DNA from: Pseudomonadota bacterium
GTDB taxonomy: Bacteria > Pseudomonadota > Alphaproteobacteria > Acetobacterales > Acetobacteraceae
Length of the DNA stretch: 64,000 bases
Direction of reading: 5' to 3'
Assembly (NCBI GenBank): GCA_021818505.1
Contig: JAKADX010000014.1
Location: 18,806-82,805, forward strand
A program made the translations under genes and the position numbers. Below the pieces are notes generated by a model. It was given only the letters and a program-made list of their open reading frames with translations. It made no database searches and had not been told where the DNA came from. Of this stretch, positions 45,122-56,142 are shown piece by piece (the stretch's first letter is position 1; the number at the start of each line of letters is the position of its first letter).

Positions 45122-45880
45122 TCATCGGCGGCACAGGCACCAGAACAGCAGCTTGCGCCCCGCCTGCGCCGCTTTCGCCTCATACCGCGTCGCCGGCCAG
45201 CCTTCCGGTCGCGACGTCGCCGGTGGCGGCACGTCGAAGAATGGCTGATCGGCAAAGACCTCGGCCACCCACGCCTGATACGTCGGATCATCGGTCGCGA
45301 TGCGCCATTCCGCGCCAGACCTCAGCACCCGCGCCACCTCCGGCACCAGCGCCGGATGCACGAAGCGACGCTTGGCATGACGCGCCTTCGGCCAAGGGTC
45401 GGGAAACAACAGGAACAGCTTCTCCAGGCTCGCATCCGGCAACAGGCGGATCAGCGCCCGCGCGTCGCGATCCCAGAGCCGCAAATTGCCCGGCAGCTTC
45501 GCCGTCGCCTCGCCGCCCTCCGGCACCAACCGCGACAGCAGCGAGCAGATGCCGTTTTCGAACACCTCGCTGCCGATCAGGCCGACATCGGGATGCGCCG
45601 CCGCCTGCGCCAGCGTGTGCTCGCCGCCGCCGAATCCCACCTCCAGCCAGACAGCCCGCACCGGCGCCGGGAATGCCGCCCGGGGGTCGCTGGCGCGCGT
45701 CACGTCGAAGCGCAGCCGCGGCAGCGTTTCGGCCAGCAGCTTCACTTGCCGCGGTCGCAGCGCGTGGCTGCGCGGGCGGCCGTAGAGCCGCTCCGGCGGC
45801 GGCTTCAGGCGCCGCCCCGTCGCTTCGCTCAGCGGTGCAGTGCCGAGCGCAGTGCCGGAACCAGGTCGGTGCGCTCCCAC
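45122..45880 (-). CDS. trmB: tRNA (guanine(46)-N(7))-methyltransferase
   Basis: 252 aa. SAM-dependent methylation of G46 in the variable loop. Motifs: [57 protein letters not shown]. Start GTG 45880 would overlap the metK end by 52 bases; no in-frame start lies closer to [16 protein letters not shown], so the true start is uncertain. C-terminus ends in Cys-rich LLFWCLCRR. Converges on the host-attachment gene 11 bases away. Confidence 0.92.
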   Translation of the reverse strand: MGAHRPGSGTALGTAPLSEATGRRLKPPPERLYGRPRSHALRPRQVKLLAETLPRLRFDVTRASDPRAAFPAPVRAVWLEVGFGGGEHTLAQAAAHPDVGLIGSEVFENGICSLLSRLVPEGGEATAKLPGNLRLWDRDARALIRLLPDASLEKLFLLFPDPWPKARHAKRRFVHPALVPEVARVLRSGAEWRIATDDPTYQAWVAEVFADQPFFDVPPPATSRPEGWPATRYEAKAAQAGRKLLFWCLCRR

Positions 45881-47016
45881 GTGAAGGTGCCCCGCTCCTC
45901 GTCCGGCTCACGGCCGAAATGGCCATAGGCGGAGGTCGCGGCGTAGATCGGGCGATTGAGATGCAGATGCTCGCGGATGCCGCGCGGCGAGAGGTTCACC
46001 AGATCGCGCAGCGTCCGCTCCAGCTTCGCCTCGTCGACGTCGTAAGGATTGCCGTGCAGATCGACATAGACCGACAGCGGATGCGACACGCCGATCGCAT
46101 AGCTGAGTTGCAGTGTGCAACGGTCAGCCAGATCGGCGGCGACGACGTTCTTGGCCAGGTAGCGGCAGGCATAGGCGGCGCTGCGATCGACCTTGGACGG
46201 GTCCTTGCCGCTGAACGCACCGCCGCCATGCGGCGAGGCGCCGCCATACGTATCGACGATGATCTTCCGCCCTGTCAGCCCGCAATCCCCGTCGGGGCCG
46301 CCGATCACGAACTTGCCGGTCGGGTTGATGTAGATGTCGCGGGCCGGCGGCATCCAGCCCGGCGGCAGGCTGGTTTCGATGATCGGCAGGACGATGTCCC
46401 GCACATGGTCCTGACTCAGGCGGTCTTCGTGCTGGGTGGACACGACGACGCTCGTGGCCGCGACCGGCTTGCCGTCCACATAGCGCAGCGTCACCTGGCT
46501 CTTCGCGTCCGGCAGCAGCCCCTGGACCGAGATGTCGTGGATGCGCCGCAGCTCGCTCATCCGTCGCAGGATCAGGTGGGCGTAGTAGAGCGGCGCCGGC
46601 ATCAGCGTCGGCGTCTCGCGGCAGGCATAGCCGAACATGATCCCCTGGTCGCCTGCGCCCTCGTCCTTGTTGCCGGCGGCATCGACGCCCTGGGCGATGT
46701 CGGCGGACTGCGCGTGCAGGTGCACCTCGACCGTGGCGTGCTTCCAGGAGAATCCCGCCTGGTCGTAGCCGATGTCATGCACCGCGAGCCGCGCCTCGTG
46801 CGCCAGCAGTTCCGGCGTGATCGTCTCCGGGCCGCGAGTCTCGCCGGCCAGCACGATTCGGTTGGTCGTCACCAGCGTCTCGCAGGCGACCCGCGAATAC
46901 GGGTCCGCCGCCAGGTACGTGTCCAGCACGGTGTCGCTGATCCGGTCGGCGACCTTGTCGGGGTGACCTTCCGAGACCGACTCGGAAGTGAACAGGAACT
47001 CGCCCTTGTCGCGCAT
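45829..47016 (-). CDS. metK: S-adenosylmethionine synthase
   Basis: 395 aa. Makes SAM from methionine and ATP. Motifs: [58 protein letters not shown]. Supplies the substrate for TrmB, which overlaps its 3' end, and for the other methyltransferases in the window. No clear Shine-Dalgarno before the ATG, and no SAM riboswitch was recognised in the 108-base leader. Confidence 0.96.
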   Translation of the reverse strand: MRDKGEFLFTSESVSEGHPDKVADRISDTVLDTYLAADPYSRVACETLVTTNRIVLAGETRGPETITPELLAHEARLAVHDIGYDQAGFSWKHATVEVHLHAQSADIAQGVDAAGNKDEGAGDQGIMFGYACRETPTLMPAPLYYAHLILRRMSELRRIHDISVQGLLPDAKSQVTLRYVDGKPVAATSVVVSTQHEDRLSQDHVRDIVLPIIETSLPPGWMPPARDIYINPTGKFVIGGPDGDCGLTGRKIIVDTYGGASPHGGGAFSGKDPSKVDRSAAYACRYLAKNVVAADLADRCTLQLSYAIGVSHPLSVYVDLHGNPYDVDEAKLERTLRDLVNLSPRGIREHLHLNRPIYAATSAYGHFGREPDEERGTFTWERTDLVPALRSALHR

Positions 47017-47065
47017 CTAGGTGTCCGTACTGGTGGCAATGGATAGAAAAAGCAGGAACAATCGG

Positions 47066-47100
47066 CCGGCGGCGCTCAATGACGGAAAACCGGCCGCCGG
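47066..47100 (-). other. Hairpin in the dapB-metK spacer
   Basis: CCGGCGGC (47066-47073) can pair with GCCGCCGG (47093-47100), or CGGCCGG (47063-47069) with CCGGCCG (47090-47096); the two folds exclude each other. No U-tract follows. It may terminate dapB or structure the metK leader. Confidence 0.3.
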
Positions 47101-47124
47101 GTCAAGCGCCGCATCGGCCGGGCG

Positions 47125-47892
47125 CTATCGAATTCCCAGGACGTCCATCATGGAATAATGTCCGGGTGCCCGGCCGACCACCCAGCGCGCCGCGCGCACC
47201 GCTCCGGTGGCGAAGACCCGCCGGTCGAAGGCGCGGTGGGACACCGCGATATGTTCCCCGGCGGCAGCGAAGATCAGGCTGTGCTCGCCCACCACCTGGC
47301 CGCCACGCAGGGCGGCGAAGCCGATCGCGCCCGGCTTGCGCGGGCCGGTATGCCCATCGCGCCCGCTCTCACGCACCACCTCCAGCGCCACGCCGCGGCC
47401 CCGCGCGACCGCCCGGCCCAGCCCCAGTGCCGTGCCGGACGGGGCATCGACCTTCTGTCGGTGATGCATCTCGACGATCTCGGCGTCGTAGTCGTCCCCC
47501 GGAAGCGCCGCGGCCATGCGCTCGGCGAGTGCGAGCACCAGGTTGACGCCGGGGGAAAAGTTAGGCGCCTGCACGACCGCGATCCGCCGCGCGGCGCTCG
47601 CCACCGCCACGTCGTCGGACTCGGAAAGGCCGGTGGTACCGAGCACCCAGGCCGTCCCCGCGGCTGCCAGGGCCGCGGCGTGGCCCGCGACCGCACTGGC
47701 ATGGGTGAAATCCACGACCACGTCCGAGTCGACGGCGAGTGCGGCGATGTCGGGAAATAACCGTACGCCCGCCGGCGCGACCGCCTCGCGGTCGATCCCG
47801 CCGACCAGCCTGATGCCCGCCGCGGCGGCTTCCTCGACCAGCAGGCGCCCCATGCGACCGGCGACGCCCGCGATTCCGATACCCTTGTCCAT
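47125..47892 (-). CDS. dapB: 4-hydroxy-tetrahydrodipicolinate reductase
   Basis: 255 aa. NAD(P)H-dependent step in lysine and diaminopimelate synthesis. IGIAGVAGRMGRLLVEEA at the N-terminus, WVLGTTGLSESDD, catalytic MHHRQKVDAPSGTAL, and C-terminal NFSPGVNLVLALAERM-type tetramerisation region. ATG 47892 with GGGGAC upstream; a long upstream frame is rejected as Arg-rich noise. Position after dnaJ is common in Acetobacteraceae. Confidence 0.95.
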   Translation of the reverse strand: MDKGIGIAGVAGRMGRLLVEEAAAAGIRLVGGIDREAVAPAGVRLFPDIAALAVDSDVVVDFTHASAVAGHAAALAAAGTAWVLGTTGLSESDDVAVASAARRIAVVQAPNFSPGVNLVLALAERMAAALPGDDYDAEIVEMHHRQKVDAPSGTALGLGRAVARGRGVALEVVRESGRDGHTGPRKPGAIGFAALRGGQVVGEHSLIFAAAGEHIAVSHRAFDRRVFATGAVRAARWVVGRAPGHYSMMDVLGIR

Positions 47893-48107
47893 GTCCCCGA
47901 CTCTGCGTCGGCGCGTGGGCGGACACAAGCGCCGTGGCGGCGCGATCCGCTCTGGAACCGCGCCGCCGGCACCCGGCCGCGGCGCAGGTGGGGGGAACGG
48001 CGCCGCGGATAAGTGCCAAACGTGCTCTGTGCGCGGAAGTTGCGATGCCACGCGTTCGGCGCGACGCCGAGGCATCAAGTGCTTGGGAGAGTAGCCCGAC
48101 CCGAACC

Positions 48108-49238
48108 TCAGCCGCGCCCGGCGAAGAATTCCCGCGCCTTGGCGAAGAAACCCTCGTGCTCGGGGCTGCCTTTGCCGCCGGCTTCCGCCTCGAATTCCTC
48201 CAGCAGCTCGCGCTGGCGGCGCGTCAGGTCGTGGGGCGTCTCCACCTGAACCTGGATCACCATGTCGCCGCGTTGGGCGCTGCGAAGCACGGAGAACCCC
48301 TTGCCGCGCAAGCGGAACTGATCGCCGGTCTGCGTCCCGGCCGGCAGCTTCACCCGCGCCGGCGTGCCGTCGATCGCAGGAACCTCGATCTCCGCCCCCA
48401 GCGCTGCCTGGGTCATGCGGACCGGCACGCGGCAGTACACCATCGCGCCTTCGCGTTGAAAGATCGGGTGCGGCTTGATGGCGACGTGGACATACAGGTC
48501 GCCCGGCGGCGCGCCCGTGCCTCCGGCCTCGCCCTCGCCCGCCAGCCGGATGCGGGTCCCGTCCTCCACGCCCGCGGGAATCTGCACCTGCAGCGTGCGG
48601 TCGCGCTGCACGGTGCCGGCGCCGCCACAGATGCGGCACGGATTGCGGATCACGCGACCCTGGCCGCCGCAGGTCGGGCAGGTCCGTTCGACCACGAAGA
48701 ACCCCTGTTGGGAGCGCATTTTACCCGCGCCATGACAGGTCGGGCAGGTTTCCACGCCCCGGTCCTTCGACTCCGATCCGGTGCCGTTGCACGCCTCGCA
48801 CTTGGCGCGTGTCGGGACGTGCAGCGTCGTCTTGGTGCCGGCAAACGCTTCGGTCAGTTCGATCTCGACCGCCGCGCGGATGTCGGCCCCGCCGCGCGGC
48901 CCGCGCCCGCCGCGGCGCCCGCCGCCGCCCATGAAGTCGCCGAACATCTGTTCGAAGATGTCGCCGATCCCGCCGGCCGCAAAATCAAACCCGCCGCCCG
49001 GACTCCCGCCCTGCTCGAAGGCGGCATGACCGTAACGGTCATAGGCGGCGCGCTTCTGCTCGTCCTTGAGGACGTCATAGGCTTCGTTGATCTCCTTGAA
49101 CTTCGCCTCGGCCTGCTTGTCGCCCGGATTGCGGTCCGGATGGTGCTGCATCGCCAGCTTGCGATAGGCGCGCTTGAGATCGTCGCCGCTCGCGTCGCGG
49201 GCCACCCCCAGCGTGGCGTAGTAGTCCTGCTTCGCCAT
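48108..49238 (-). CDS. dnaJ: Chaperone protein DnaJ
   Basis: 376 aa. J domain with HPD ([11 protein letters not shown]), Gly/Phe-rich segment ([17 protein letters not shown]), and four zinc repeats [24 protein letters not shown] and CRICGGAG, followed by the two C-terminal beta domains. Delivers substrates to DnaK and stimulates its ATPase. Begins 106 bases after dnaK, past a hairpin. Confidence 0.96.
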   Translation of the reverse strand: MAKQDYYATLGVARDASGDDLKRAYRKLAMQHHPDRNPGDKQAEAKFKEINEAYDVLKDEQKRAAYDRYGHAAFEQGGSPGGGFDFAAGGIGDIFEQMFGDFMGGGGRRGGRGPRGGADIRAAVEIELTEAFAGTKTTLHVPTRAKCEACNGTGSESKDRGVETCPTCHGAGKMRSQQGFFVVERTCPTCGGQGRVIRNPCRICGGAGTVQRDRTLQVQIPAGVEDGTRIRLAGEGEAGGTGAPPGDLYVHVAIKPHPIFQREGAMVYCRVPVRMTQAALGAEIEVPAIDGTPARVKLPAGTQTGDQFRLRGKGFSVLRSAQRGDMVIQVQVETPHDLTRRQRELLEEFEAEAGGKGSPEHEGFFAKAREFFAGRG

Positions 49239-49282
49239 CTCAGCCCTCTACCTCGTCCCCGCGGCCACGGGGCAGACACGAA

Positions 49283-49317
49283 GATGCGCCCGGCTTGCGG
49301 CGAAGCGCGGGCGCATC
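49283..49317 (-). other. Perfect 10-bp hairpin between dnaK and dnaJ
   Basis: GATGCGCCCG (49283-49292) pairs perfectly with CGGGCGCATC (49308-49317) around a 15-base loop. There is no U-tract, so it may limit read-through or protect the dnaK message from decay, giving more DnaK than DnaJ. Confidence 0.45.
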
Positions 49318-49344
49318 CTTCATCATCAGTGACGCATGGCGGCG

Positions 49345-51273
<1,929 letters not shown>

Positions 51274-51355
51274 CGCTGGTATGCTCCTTTGCAGCGGACC
51301 CGGGCGGCCCGGCTCGGCACCACCCTCATCCCCAAGGTCTGATTGACTGCCCCCG

Positions 51356-51384
51356 ATGTATTGACCGCACCCCGCCGGGGCAAG
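51356..51384 (-). promoter_or_regulatory. Candidate sigma-32 (RpoH) promoter for dnaK
   Basis: On the minus strand a CCCTTGCC element (CTTGCC, 51379-51384) is followed after 15 bases by CAATACAT (51356-51363). The -35 fits the heat-shock CTTG core well; the -10 is only a partial match. It lies about 85 bases before the dnaK start. No CIRCE element is present. Confidence 0.35.
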
Positions 51385-51417
51385 GGCGGCGTTCGCGGAA
51401 TTTGTGCAGGTGCGGTG

Positions 51418-52020
51418 TTAAGCCACGGTGTCAACCCGCGCGCCGGCGGCACCGTCCGCCGGGGTCGGGGCCTTCGCGATCACCACCATCGCCGGGCGCA
51501 GCAGGCGGCCGTTCAGTGTCCAGACAGGGGTCCAGGCCTGCAGCACGGTGCCCGGCGGATGTTCGTCCGTCGGCTGCTCCGCCATCGCCTGATGCAGGTT
51601 GGGGTCAAACAGCGCGCCGGCAGGGTCTTCGCGCCGGATGCCGTTGCGTTCGAGCACGGCGAGCACGTTGCGCTCGACGCCCGCGAAGCCCTCGCGCATC
51701 CGCGCCACCACTTCCGGCTCACCTTCAGCCGGCGGGGGCAGGCTGTCCAGGCCGCGACGGATGTTCTCCAGCGCCTCCACCATGTCGCGGGCGAATTTCT
51801 GCACCGCGAACTGACGCGTCTCGTCCACCTCGCGCTTGGCGCGGGCGCGCACATTGGCGGTTTCCGCCTCGGCGCGCATCCAGCGGTCCTTGAGATCGAG
51901 GCACTCGGCCTCCAGCGCCGCGATGCGCTCGGCCGCTGCACGCATCAGATCGTCCTGCGTCGCCGGCTCGGCCGCTGGCCGGTCCTGGGTCGGGTCGGTG
52001 GTCATCGGGTCATGGTTCAT
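51418..52020 (-). CDS. grpE: Nucleotide exchange factor GrpE
   Basis: 200 aa. Long N-terminal helix (ALEAECLDLKDRWMRAEAETANVRAR region), typical RAKREVDETRQFAVQKFARDM, then beta domain FDPNLHQAMAEQPTDEHPPG and VLQAWTPVWTLNGRLLRPAMV. Releases ADP from DnaK. ATG 52020 is used; ATG 52005 is an alternative, with no ribosome site to decide. Lies 144 bases before dnaK. Confidence 0.95.
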   Translation of the reverse strand: MNHDPMTTDPTQDRPAAEPATQDDLMRAAAERIAALEAECLDLKDRWMRAEAETANVRARAKREVDETRQFAVQKFARDMVEALENIRRGLDSLPPPAEGEPEVVARMREGFAGVERNVLAVLERNGIRREDPAGALFDPNLHQAMAEQPTDEHPPGTVLQAWTPVWTLNGRLLRPAMVVIAKAPTPADGAAGARVDTVA

Positions 52021-52032
52021 GGCGCCGTTCAG

Positions 52033-52059
52033 TTAGTTGGCCGAGGCGCCCCGCACAAG
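52033..52059 (-). promoter_or_regulatory. Weak candidate heat-shock promoter for grpE
   Basis: CTTGTG (52054-52059) followed after 13 bases by CCAACTAA (52033-52040) on the minus strand, about 13 bases before the grpE ATG. Only a partial match to the RpoH consensus. Confidence 0.25.
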
Positions 52060-52079
52060 CGGCGCGACCGCGCCCGTTG

Positions 52080-52355
52080 CTACGAACCGTCGAAGGCCAT
52101 AACGGCGGCGCCGATCGCCGCCGAGCCAAAGGTGACGGCAAAGCCCGCGCACAGCATCGCGACGGCGATCCAACCCTGCGGGCTGGCCAGGATCAGGGTC
52201 CGCAAGGCTCCCACATCCAGCGCCAGCAACGCCGCAACCCCAACCTGCCCCGCGAGCACGCCTGCCAACCCCGGCAGGACAATGTAGCGCCTGATTTCCG
52301 GCACGCGCGGCCAGGGCCGCGGGGGTCGACGGGATTGCGCGCCCCGGCCCGTCAC
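52080..52355 (-). CDS. Small two-helix membrane protein, unknown
   Basis: 91 aa. Basic N-terminus (RRPPRPWPRVPEIRRY) and two hydrophobic helices (IVLPGLAGVLAGQVGVAALLA; WIAVAMLCAGFAVTFGSAAIG). Its ATG overlaps the yejF stop by four bases, so it is translated with the transporter and may be part of it, though YejABEF is complete without it. No family recognised. Confidence 0.6.
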   Translation of the reverse strand: MTGRGAQSRRPPRPWPRVPEIRRYIVLPGLAGVLAGQVGVAALLALDVGALRTLILASPQGWIAVAMLCAGFAVTFGSAAIGAAVMAFDGS

Positions 52356-53956
52356 GCCGCGACCGCCCCGGTTTCGTCCGCCTGCAGGCCGAAGGCGGCG
52401 GCGATCAGCGCCCGCGTATATTCGGCACGCGGCATCGCGAGCACCTCGGCGGCCGCGCCCTGCTCGACCACCTTGCCGTGCCGCAGCACCACCAGCCGGT
52501 GCGCAAGCGCGCGCACCACCTTCAGGTCGTGGCTGATGAACAGGTAGCCGAGCCGGTGGTCTTGCTGCAGCCGCCGCAGCAGGTCCACGATCTGCGCCTG
52601 CACCGACATATCCAGCGCACTGGTCGGCTCATCGAGCACGACGAAGCGCGGCTTGAGCACCATGGCGCGGGCGATCGCGATGCGCTGGCGCTGCCCGCCG
52701 CTGAACTCGTGCGGATGGCGGTGGGCGGCCTCGGCTGGCAGCCCGACCTCCTCCAGGGCCTCGGCGACGCGCCGGGCGCGCTCGGCGGCGGACAGCTTCG
52801 GCTCATGCACCGCCAGCCCCTCGGCCACGATCTCGCCCACATGCAGCCGCGGCGACAGGCTGCCATACGGGTCCTGAAAGACGATCTGCATCCGCGCCCG
52901 CAGTTCGCGCATGTCCCGTTTGCAAAGCTGGGAGAGATCGCGCCCCTCGAAATGCGTCGCGCCCTGGCCGGGGACCAGGCCGAGCATGGCATAGCCCATG
53001 GTGGACTTGCCCGAGCCGCTCTCGCCCACCAGCCCGACCGTCTCACCCTCGTGGACATGGATGGAGCAGCCGTCCACGGCCTTCACATGGCCGACCGTGC
53101 GCCGCAGCACGCCCCGGCAGATAGCGAAGTGCACGCGCATATCGCGCGTCTCCATCACCGTCGGCGGGGTGGCCGGAAGCTTTGGCGGCGTCCCCTTCGG
53201 CTCGGCTGCCAGCAGCATGCGCGTGTAAGGGTGCTGCGGGCCGAGGAACACGTCCACCACCCGCCCCGCCTCCACGATCCGCCCGTCCTTCATCACGCAG
53301 ACGCGGTCGGCGAAGCGGCGGACGATGGCGAGGTCGTGCGTGATCAGCAGCAGCGCCAGCCCGCGCGCCTGCTTCTGCTCGGTCAGGAGCTTGAGGATCT
53401 GGGCCTGGATGGTGACATCCAGCGCCGTGGTCGGCTCGTCGGCGATCAGCAGTTTCGGATCGTTGGCGAGCGCCATGGCGATCATCACGCGCTGGCGCTG
53501 GCCACCGGAAAGCTGGTGCGGGAAGGCGGCCAGCCGATTCTCGGCATCGGCGAACCCGGCCTGGCCGAGCAGCTCGACGACGCGCCGGCGCAGCTCGCCG
53601 TTGCCCATCGGCGTGTGCAACCGCACCGCCTCGGCCACCTGACGGCCGATGCGGGTGAGCGGGTTGAGGCTGGTCATCGGCTCCTGGAACACGATGCCGG
53701 CAACCCCGCCCCGCAGCCGCCGCAGCTCGCGCTCCGGCGCGCCGATGACGCTCTGCCCATCCAGCACGATGCGTCCGGCCGCCTGCCCCCCGGAGGGCAG
53801 CAGTTGCAGCACGGACAGCGCCGTCATCGACTTGCCCGAGCCGCTTTCGCCCACCAGCGCCAGCGTCTCGCCGGGGTCAAGGCGGAAGGACACGCCGTCC
53901 ACCACCCGGCGCGCCCCGAAGCTGACCGACAGGTCCTCCACCTCCAGCAGGCTCAT
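52352..53956 (-). CDS. yejF: Peptide ABC transporter ATP-binding protein with two fused ATPase domains (YejF-like)
   Basis: 534 aa. Two complete ATPase units: Walker A GESGSGKSMTALS and GESGSGKSTMGYA; signatures LSGGQRQRVMIAMAL and FSGGQRQRIAIARAM; Walker B LLIADEPTTALD and FVVLDEPTSALD. Each unit ends with the oligopeptide-transporter C-terminal domain. Energises import through YejB/YejE. In E. coli this system imports microcin C and peptides. Confidence 0.94.
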   Translation of the reverse strand: MSLLEVEDLSVSFGARRVVDGVSFRLDPGETLALVGESGSGKSMTALSVLQLLPSGGQAAGRIVLDGQSVIGAPERELRRLRGGVAGIVFQEPMTSLNPLTRIGRQVAEAVRLHTPMGNGELRRRVVELLGQAGFADAENRLAAFPHQLSGGQRQRVMIAMALANDPKLLIADEPTTALDVTIQAQILKLLTEQKQARGLALLLITHDLAIVRRFADRVCVMKDGRIVEAGRVVDVFLGPQHPYTRMLLAAEPKGTPPKLPATPPTVMETRDMRVHFAICRGVLRRTVGHVKAVDGCSIHVHEGETVGLVGESGSGKSTMGYAMLGLVPGQGATHFEGRDLSQLCKRDMRELRARMQIVFQDPYGSLSPRLHVGEIVAEGLAVHEPKLSAAERARRVAEALEEVGLPAEAAHRHPHEFSGGQRQRIAIARAMVLKPRFVVLDEPTSALDMSVQAQIVDLLRRLQQDHRLGYLFISHDLKVVRALAHRLVVLRHGKVVEQGAAAEVLAMPRAEYTRALIAAAFGLQADETGAVAA

Positions 53957-53966
53957 CGCTGCTCCC

Positions 53967-55040
53967 TCACGGCGCCGTGCGGCGCGGATCGAAGGCGTCT
54001 CGTACCGCCTCGCCGATGAAGATAAGCAGCGTCAGCACGCCGCCCAAGACCACGAAGGCGGTGATGCCGAGCCAGGGGGCCTGCAGGTTGTTCTTGCCCT
54101 GGCTGACCAGCTCGCCGAGGGAGGGTGAGCCGGGCGGCATCCCGAAGCCCAGGAAGTCCAGGCTCGCCAGGATGGTGACCGAACTCGACAGCGTGAACGG
54201 CAGGAAGGTCAGCGTCGCCACCATCGCATTGGGCAGGATGTGTCGCCACATCACCGCCCCGTCCGACACGCCGAGCGCCTTGGCGGCACGGACGTAGTCG
54301 AGGTTGCGTCCGCGCAGGAACTCCGCGCGTACCAGGCCGGTCAGGCTCATCCAGCTGAACAGCAGCAGGAAGATCAGCAGAATCCAGAAATTGGGCTCGA
54401 TGATGCTGGACAGGATGATGAGCAGGAAAAGCTGCGGCATCCCGGCCCAGATCTCGATGAAACGCTGGAACAGCAGATCCGTCAGCCCGCCGTAGAATCC
54501 CTGCACCGCTCCGGCCGCGATCCCGACGGCCGAGGAGATCGCGGTCAGCGAAAAGCCGAACAGCACCGAGATGCGGAAACCGTAGATCACCCGCGCCAGC
54601 ACATCGCGCGCCTGGTCATCGGTGCCGAGCAGGTTGTGCCACGTCGGCGGCGAGGGCGCCGGCGACGGCAGGTTCTTGACAATGGTGTCATAGCTGAAGG
54701 GGATCGCCGGCCACAGCATCCAGCCATGCGCGGTGATGGCGCGCCGCAGGTCGGGATCGGTGTAATCGGCCTCCAGCGGCATGAACTGCGGGCCGAACGC
54801 ATCCTCGCTGTAGTCCTGAAGCACCGGAAAGTACCAGTGCCCGGCGAAACGGATCGCCAGTGGCCGGTCGTTGGCGATGAACTCGGCGAACAGCGACAGC
54901 ACGAACAGGATCAGGAAAATCCACAGCGACCAGAAGCCGCGCCGGTGCGCGCGGAACACCCCGATCCGCCGGCGCGTCAGCGGCGACAGGCCGAAACGGC
55001 CCTGGATCGGGACGGCCAGCAGCGCGGGATCGTCCCTCAC
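53967..55040 (-). CDS. yejE: Peptide ABC transporter permease (YejE-like)
   Basis: 357 aa. N-terminal helix (FWSLWIFLILFVLSLFAEFI), a ~120-residue periplasmic loop, then the BPD_transp_1 core of five helices with the EAA loop near AAKALGVSDGAVMWRHILPN. Pairs with YejB. Ten bases before yejF and ten after yejB. Confidence 0.93.
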   Translation of the reverse strand: MRDDPALLAVPIQGRFGLSPLTRRRIGVFRAHRRGFWSLWIFLILFVLSLFAEFIANDRPLAIRFAGHWYFPVLQDYSEDAFGPQFMPLEADYTDPDLRRAITAHGWMLWPAIPFSYDTIVKNLPSPAPSPPTWHNLLGTDDQARDVLARVIYGFRISVLFGFSLTAISSAVGIAAGAVQGFYGGLTDLLFQRFIEIWAGMPQLFLLIILSSIIEPNFWILLIFLLLFSWMSLTGLVRAEFLRGRNLDYVRAAKALGVSDGAVMWRHILPNAMVATLTFLPFTLSSSVTILASLDFLGFGMPPGSPSLGELVSQGKNNLQAPWLGITAFVVLGGVLTLLIFIGEAVRDAFDPRRTAP

Positions 55041-55050
55041 CGCCGCTGCC

Positions 55051-56142
55051 TCATCGGCGCGCCTCGAAATCGATGCGCGGATCGACCAGCGTGTACATCA
55101 TGTCGCCGACGATCTGCATCAGCAGGCCCAGCAGCGTGAAGATGTAGAGCGTCCCGAACATCACCGGATAATCGCGCTGGATCGCCGCCTCGAAACCGAG
55201 CAGCCCCAGGCCGTTGAGCGAGAAGATGATCTCCACCAGCAGCGCCGAGGTGAACAGGATGCCGATGAAGGCCGACGGGAACCCGGCCACGATCAGCAGC
55301 ATCGCGTTGCGGAACACGTGGCGATACAGGATGCGCCGCTCGCCCGCGCCCTTGGCCCGTGCCGTCACCACGTACTGCTTGCGGACTTCCTCCAGAAAGC
55401 AGTTCTTCGTCAGGATCGTCAGCGTCGCGAACCCGCCGACCACCAGGGAGGTGATCGGCAGCGCCATGTGCCACAGATAATCCATGACGCGCGCCAGCCA
55501 GCTCCAGTCCTGCGACCCTTCGCTGACCAGCCCGCGCAGCGGGAACCACTGCAGGTAGCTGCCGCCGGCGAACAGCACGACCAGCAGCACCGCGAACAGG
55601 AATCCCGGGACCGCGTACCCGACCAGCACGAACAGCGAGGAGATCAGGTCGAAGCGGCTGCCGTCATGCACCGCCTTGCGGATGCCGAGCGGGATCGAGA
55701 TCAGATAGACCAGCACCGTGGACCACAGCCCGAGCGAGATGCTGACCGGCATCCGGCTGAGGATCAGCGACAGCACGCTGCGATCACGGAAGAAGCTGCG
55801 GCCGAAATCCAGGCTCAGATAGCCTTTCAGCATCAGCCAGAACCGCGTCAGCGGCGGCTTGTCGAAGCCGAACATCTTGCGGATATCCGCGACCAGTGCG
55901 GGATCGAGCCCGCGCCGGCCGCGATAGACGCTGCTTTCCCCCGCCGGCGCATGTATGCTGACCGTCTCGCCGCCTCCGCCAGACATGCGCTCGGTCGCGC
56001 TGCCGCCCCTGCCCTTCAGCTCGGCGATCATCTGCTCCACCGGCCCGCCCGGCGCGAACTGCACGACCGCGAAGTTGATGGCGATGATGCCGAACAGCGT
56101 CGGGATCACCAGCAGCAGCCGGCGGATCAGATAGCCGCCCAT
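55051..56142 (-). CDS. yejB: Peptide ABC transporter permease (YejB-like)
   Basis: 363 aa. [28 protein letters not shown] at the N-terminus, Gly-rich insert ([14 protein letters not shown]) characteristic of YejB, then the permease core with the EAA loop [24 protein letters not shown] 56142 overlaps the yejA stop by one base (TGATG); the longer upstream frame lies inside yejA and is rejected. Confidence 0.93.
   Translation of the reverse strand: MGGYLIRRLLLVIPTLFGIIAINFAVVQFAPGGPVEQMIAELKGRGGSATERMSGGGGETVSIHAPAGESSVYRGRRGLDPALVADIRKMFGFDKPPLTRFWLMLKGYLSLDFGRSFFRDRSVLSLILSRMPVSISLGLWSTVLVYLISIPLGIRKAVHDGSRFDLISSLFVLVGYAVPGFLFAVLLVVLFAGGSYLQWFPLRGLVSEGSQDWSWLARVMDYLWHMALPITSLVVGGFATLTILTKNCFLEEVRKQYVVTARAKGAGERRILYRHVFRNAMLLIVAGFPSAFIGILFTSALLVEIIFSLNGLGLLGFEAAIQRDYPVMFGTLYIFTLLGLLMQIVGDMMYTLVDPRIDFEARR

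Noticed and set aside
47017..47124. SAM riboswitch (SAM-II or SAM/SAH type) before metK
   Set aside because: The spacer lacks the conserved pseudoknot sequences I know for these classes; only a generic GC hairpin is present.
51274..51417. CIRCE/HrcA operator before dnaK
   Set aside because: No TTAGCACTC-N9-GAGTGCTAA repeat, even approximately.
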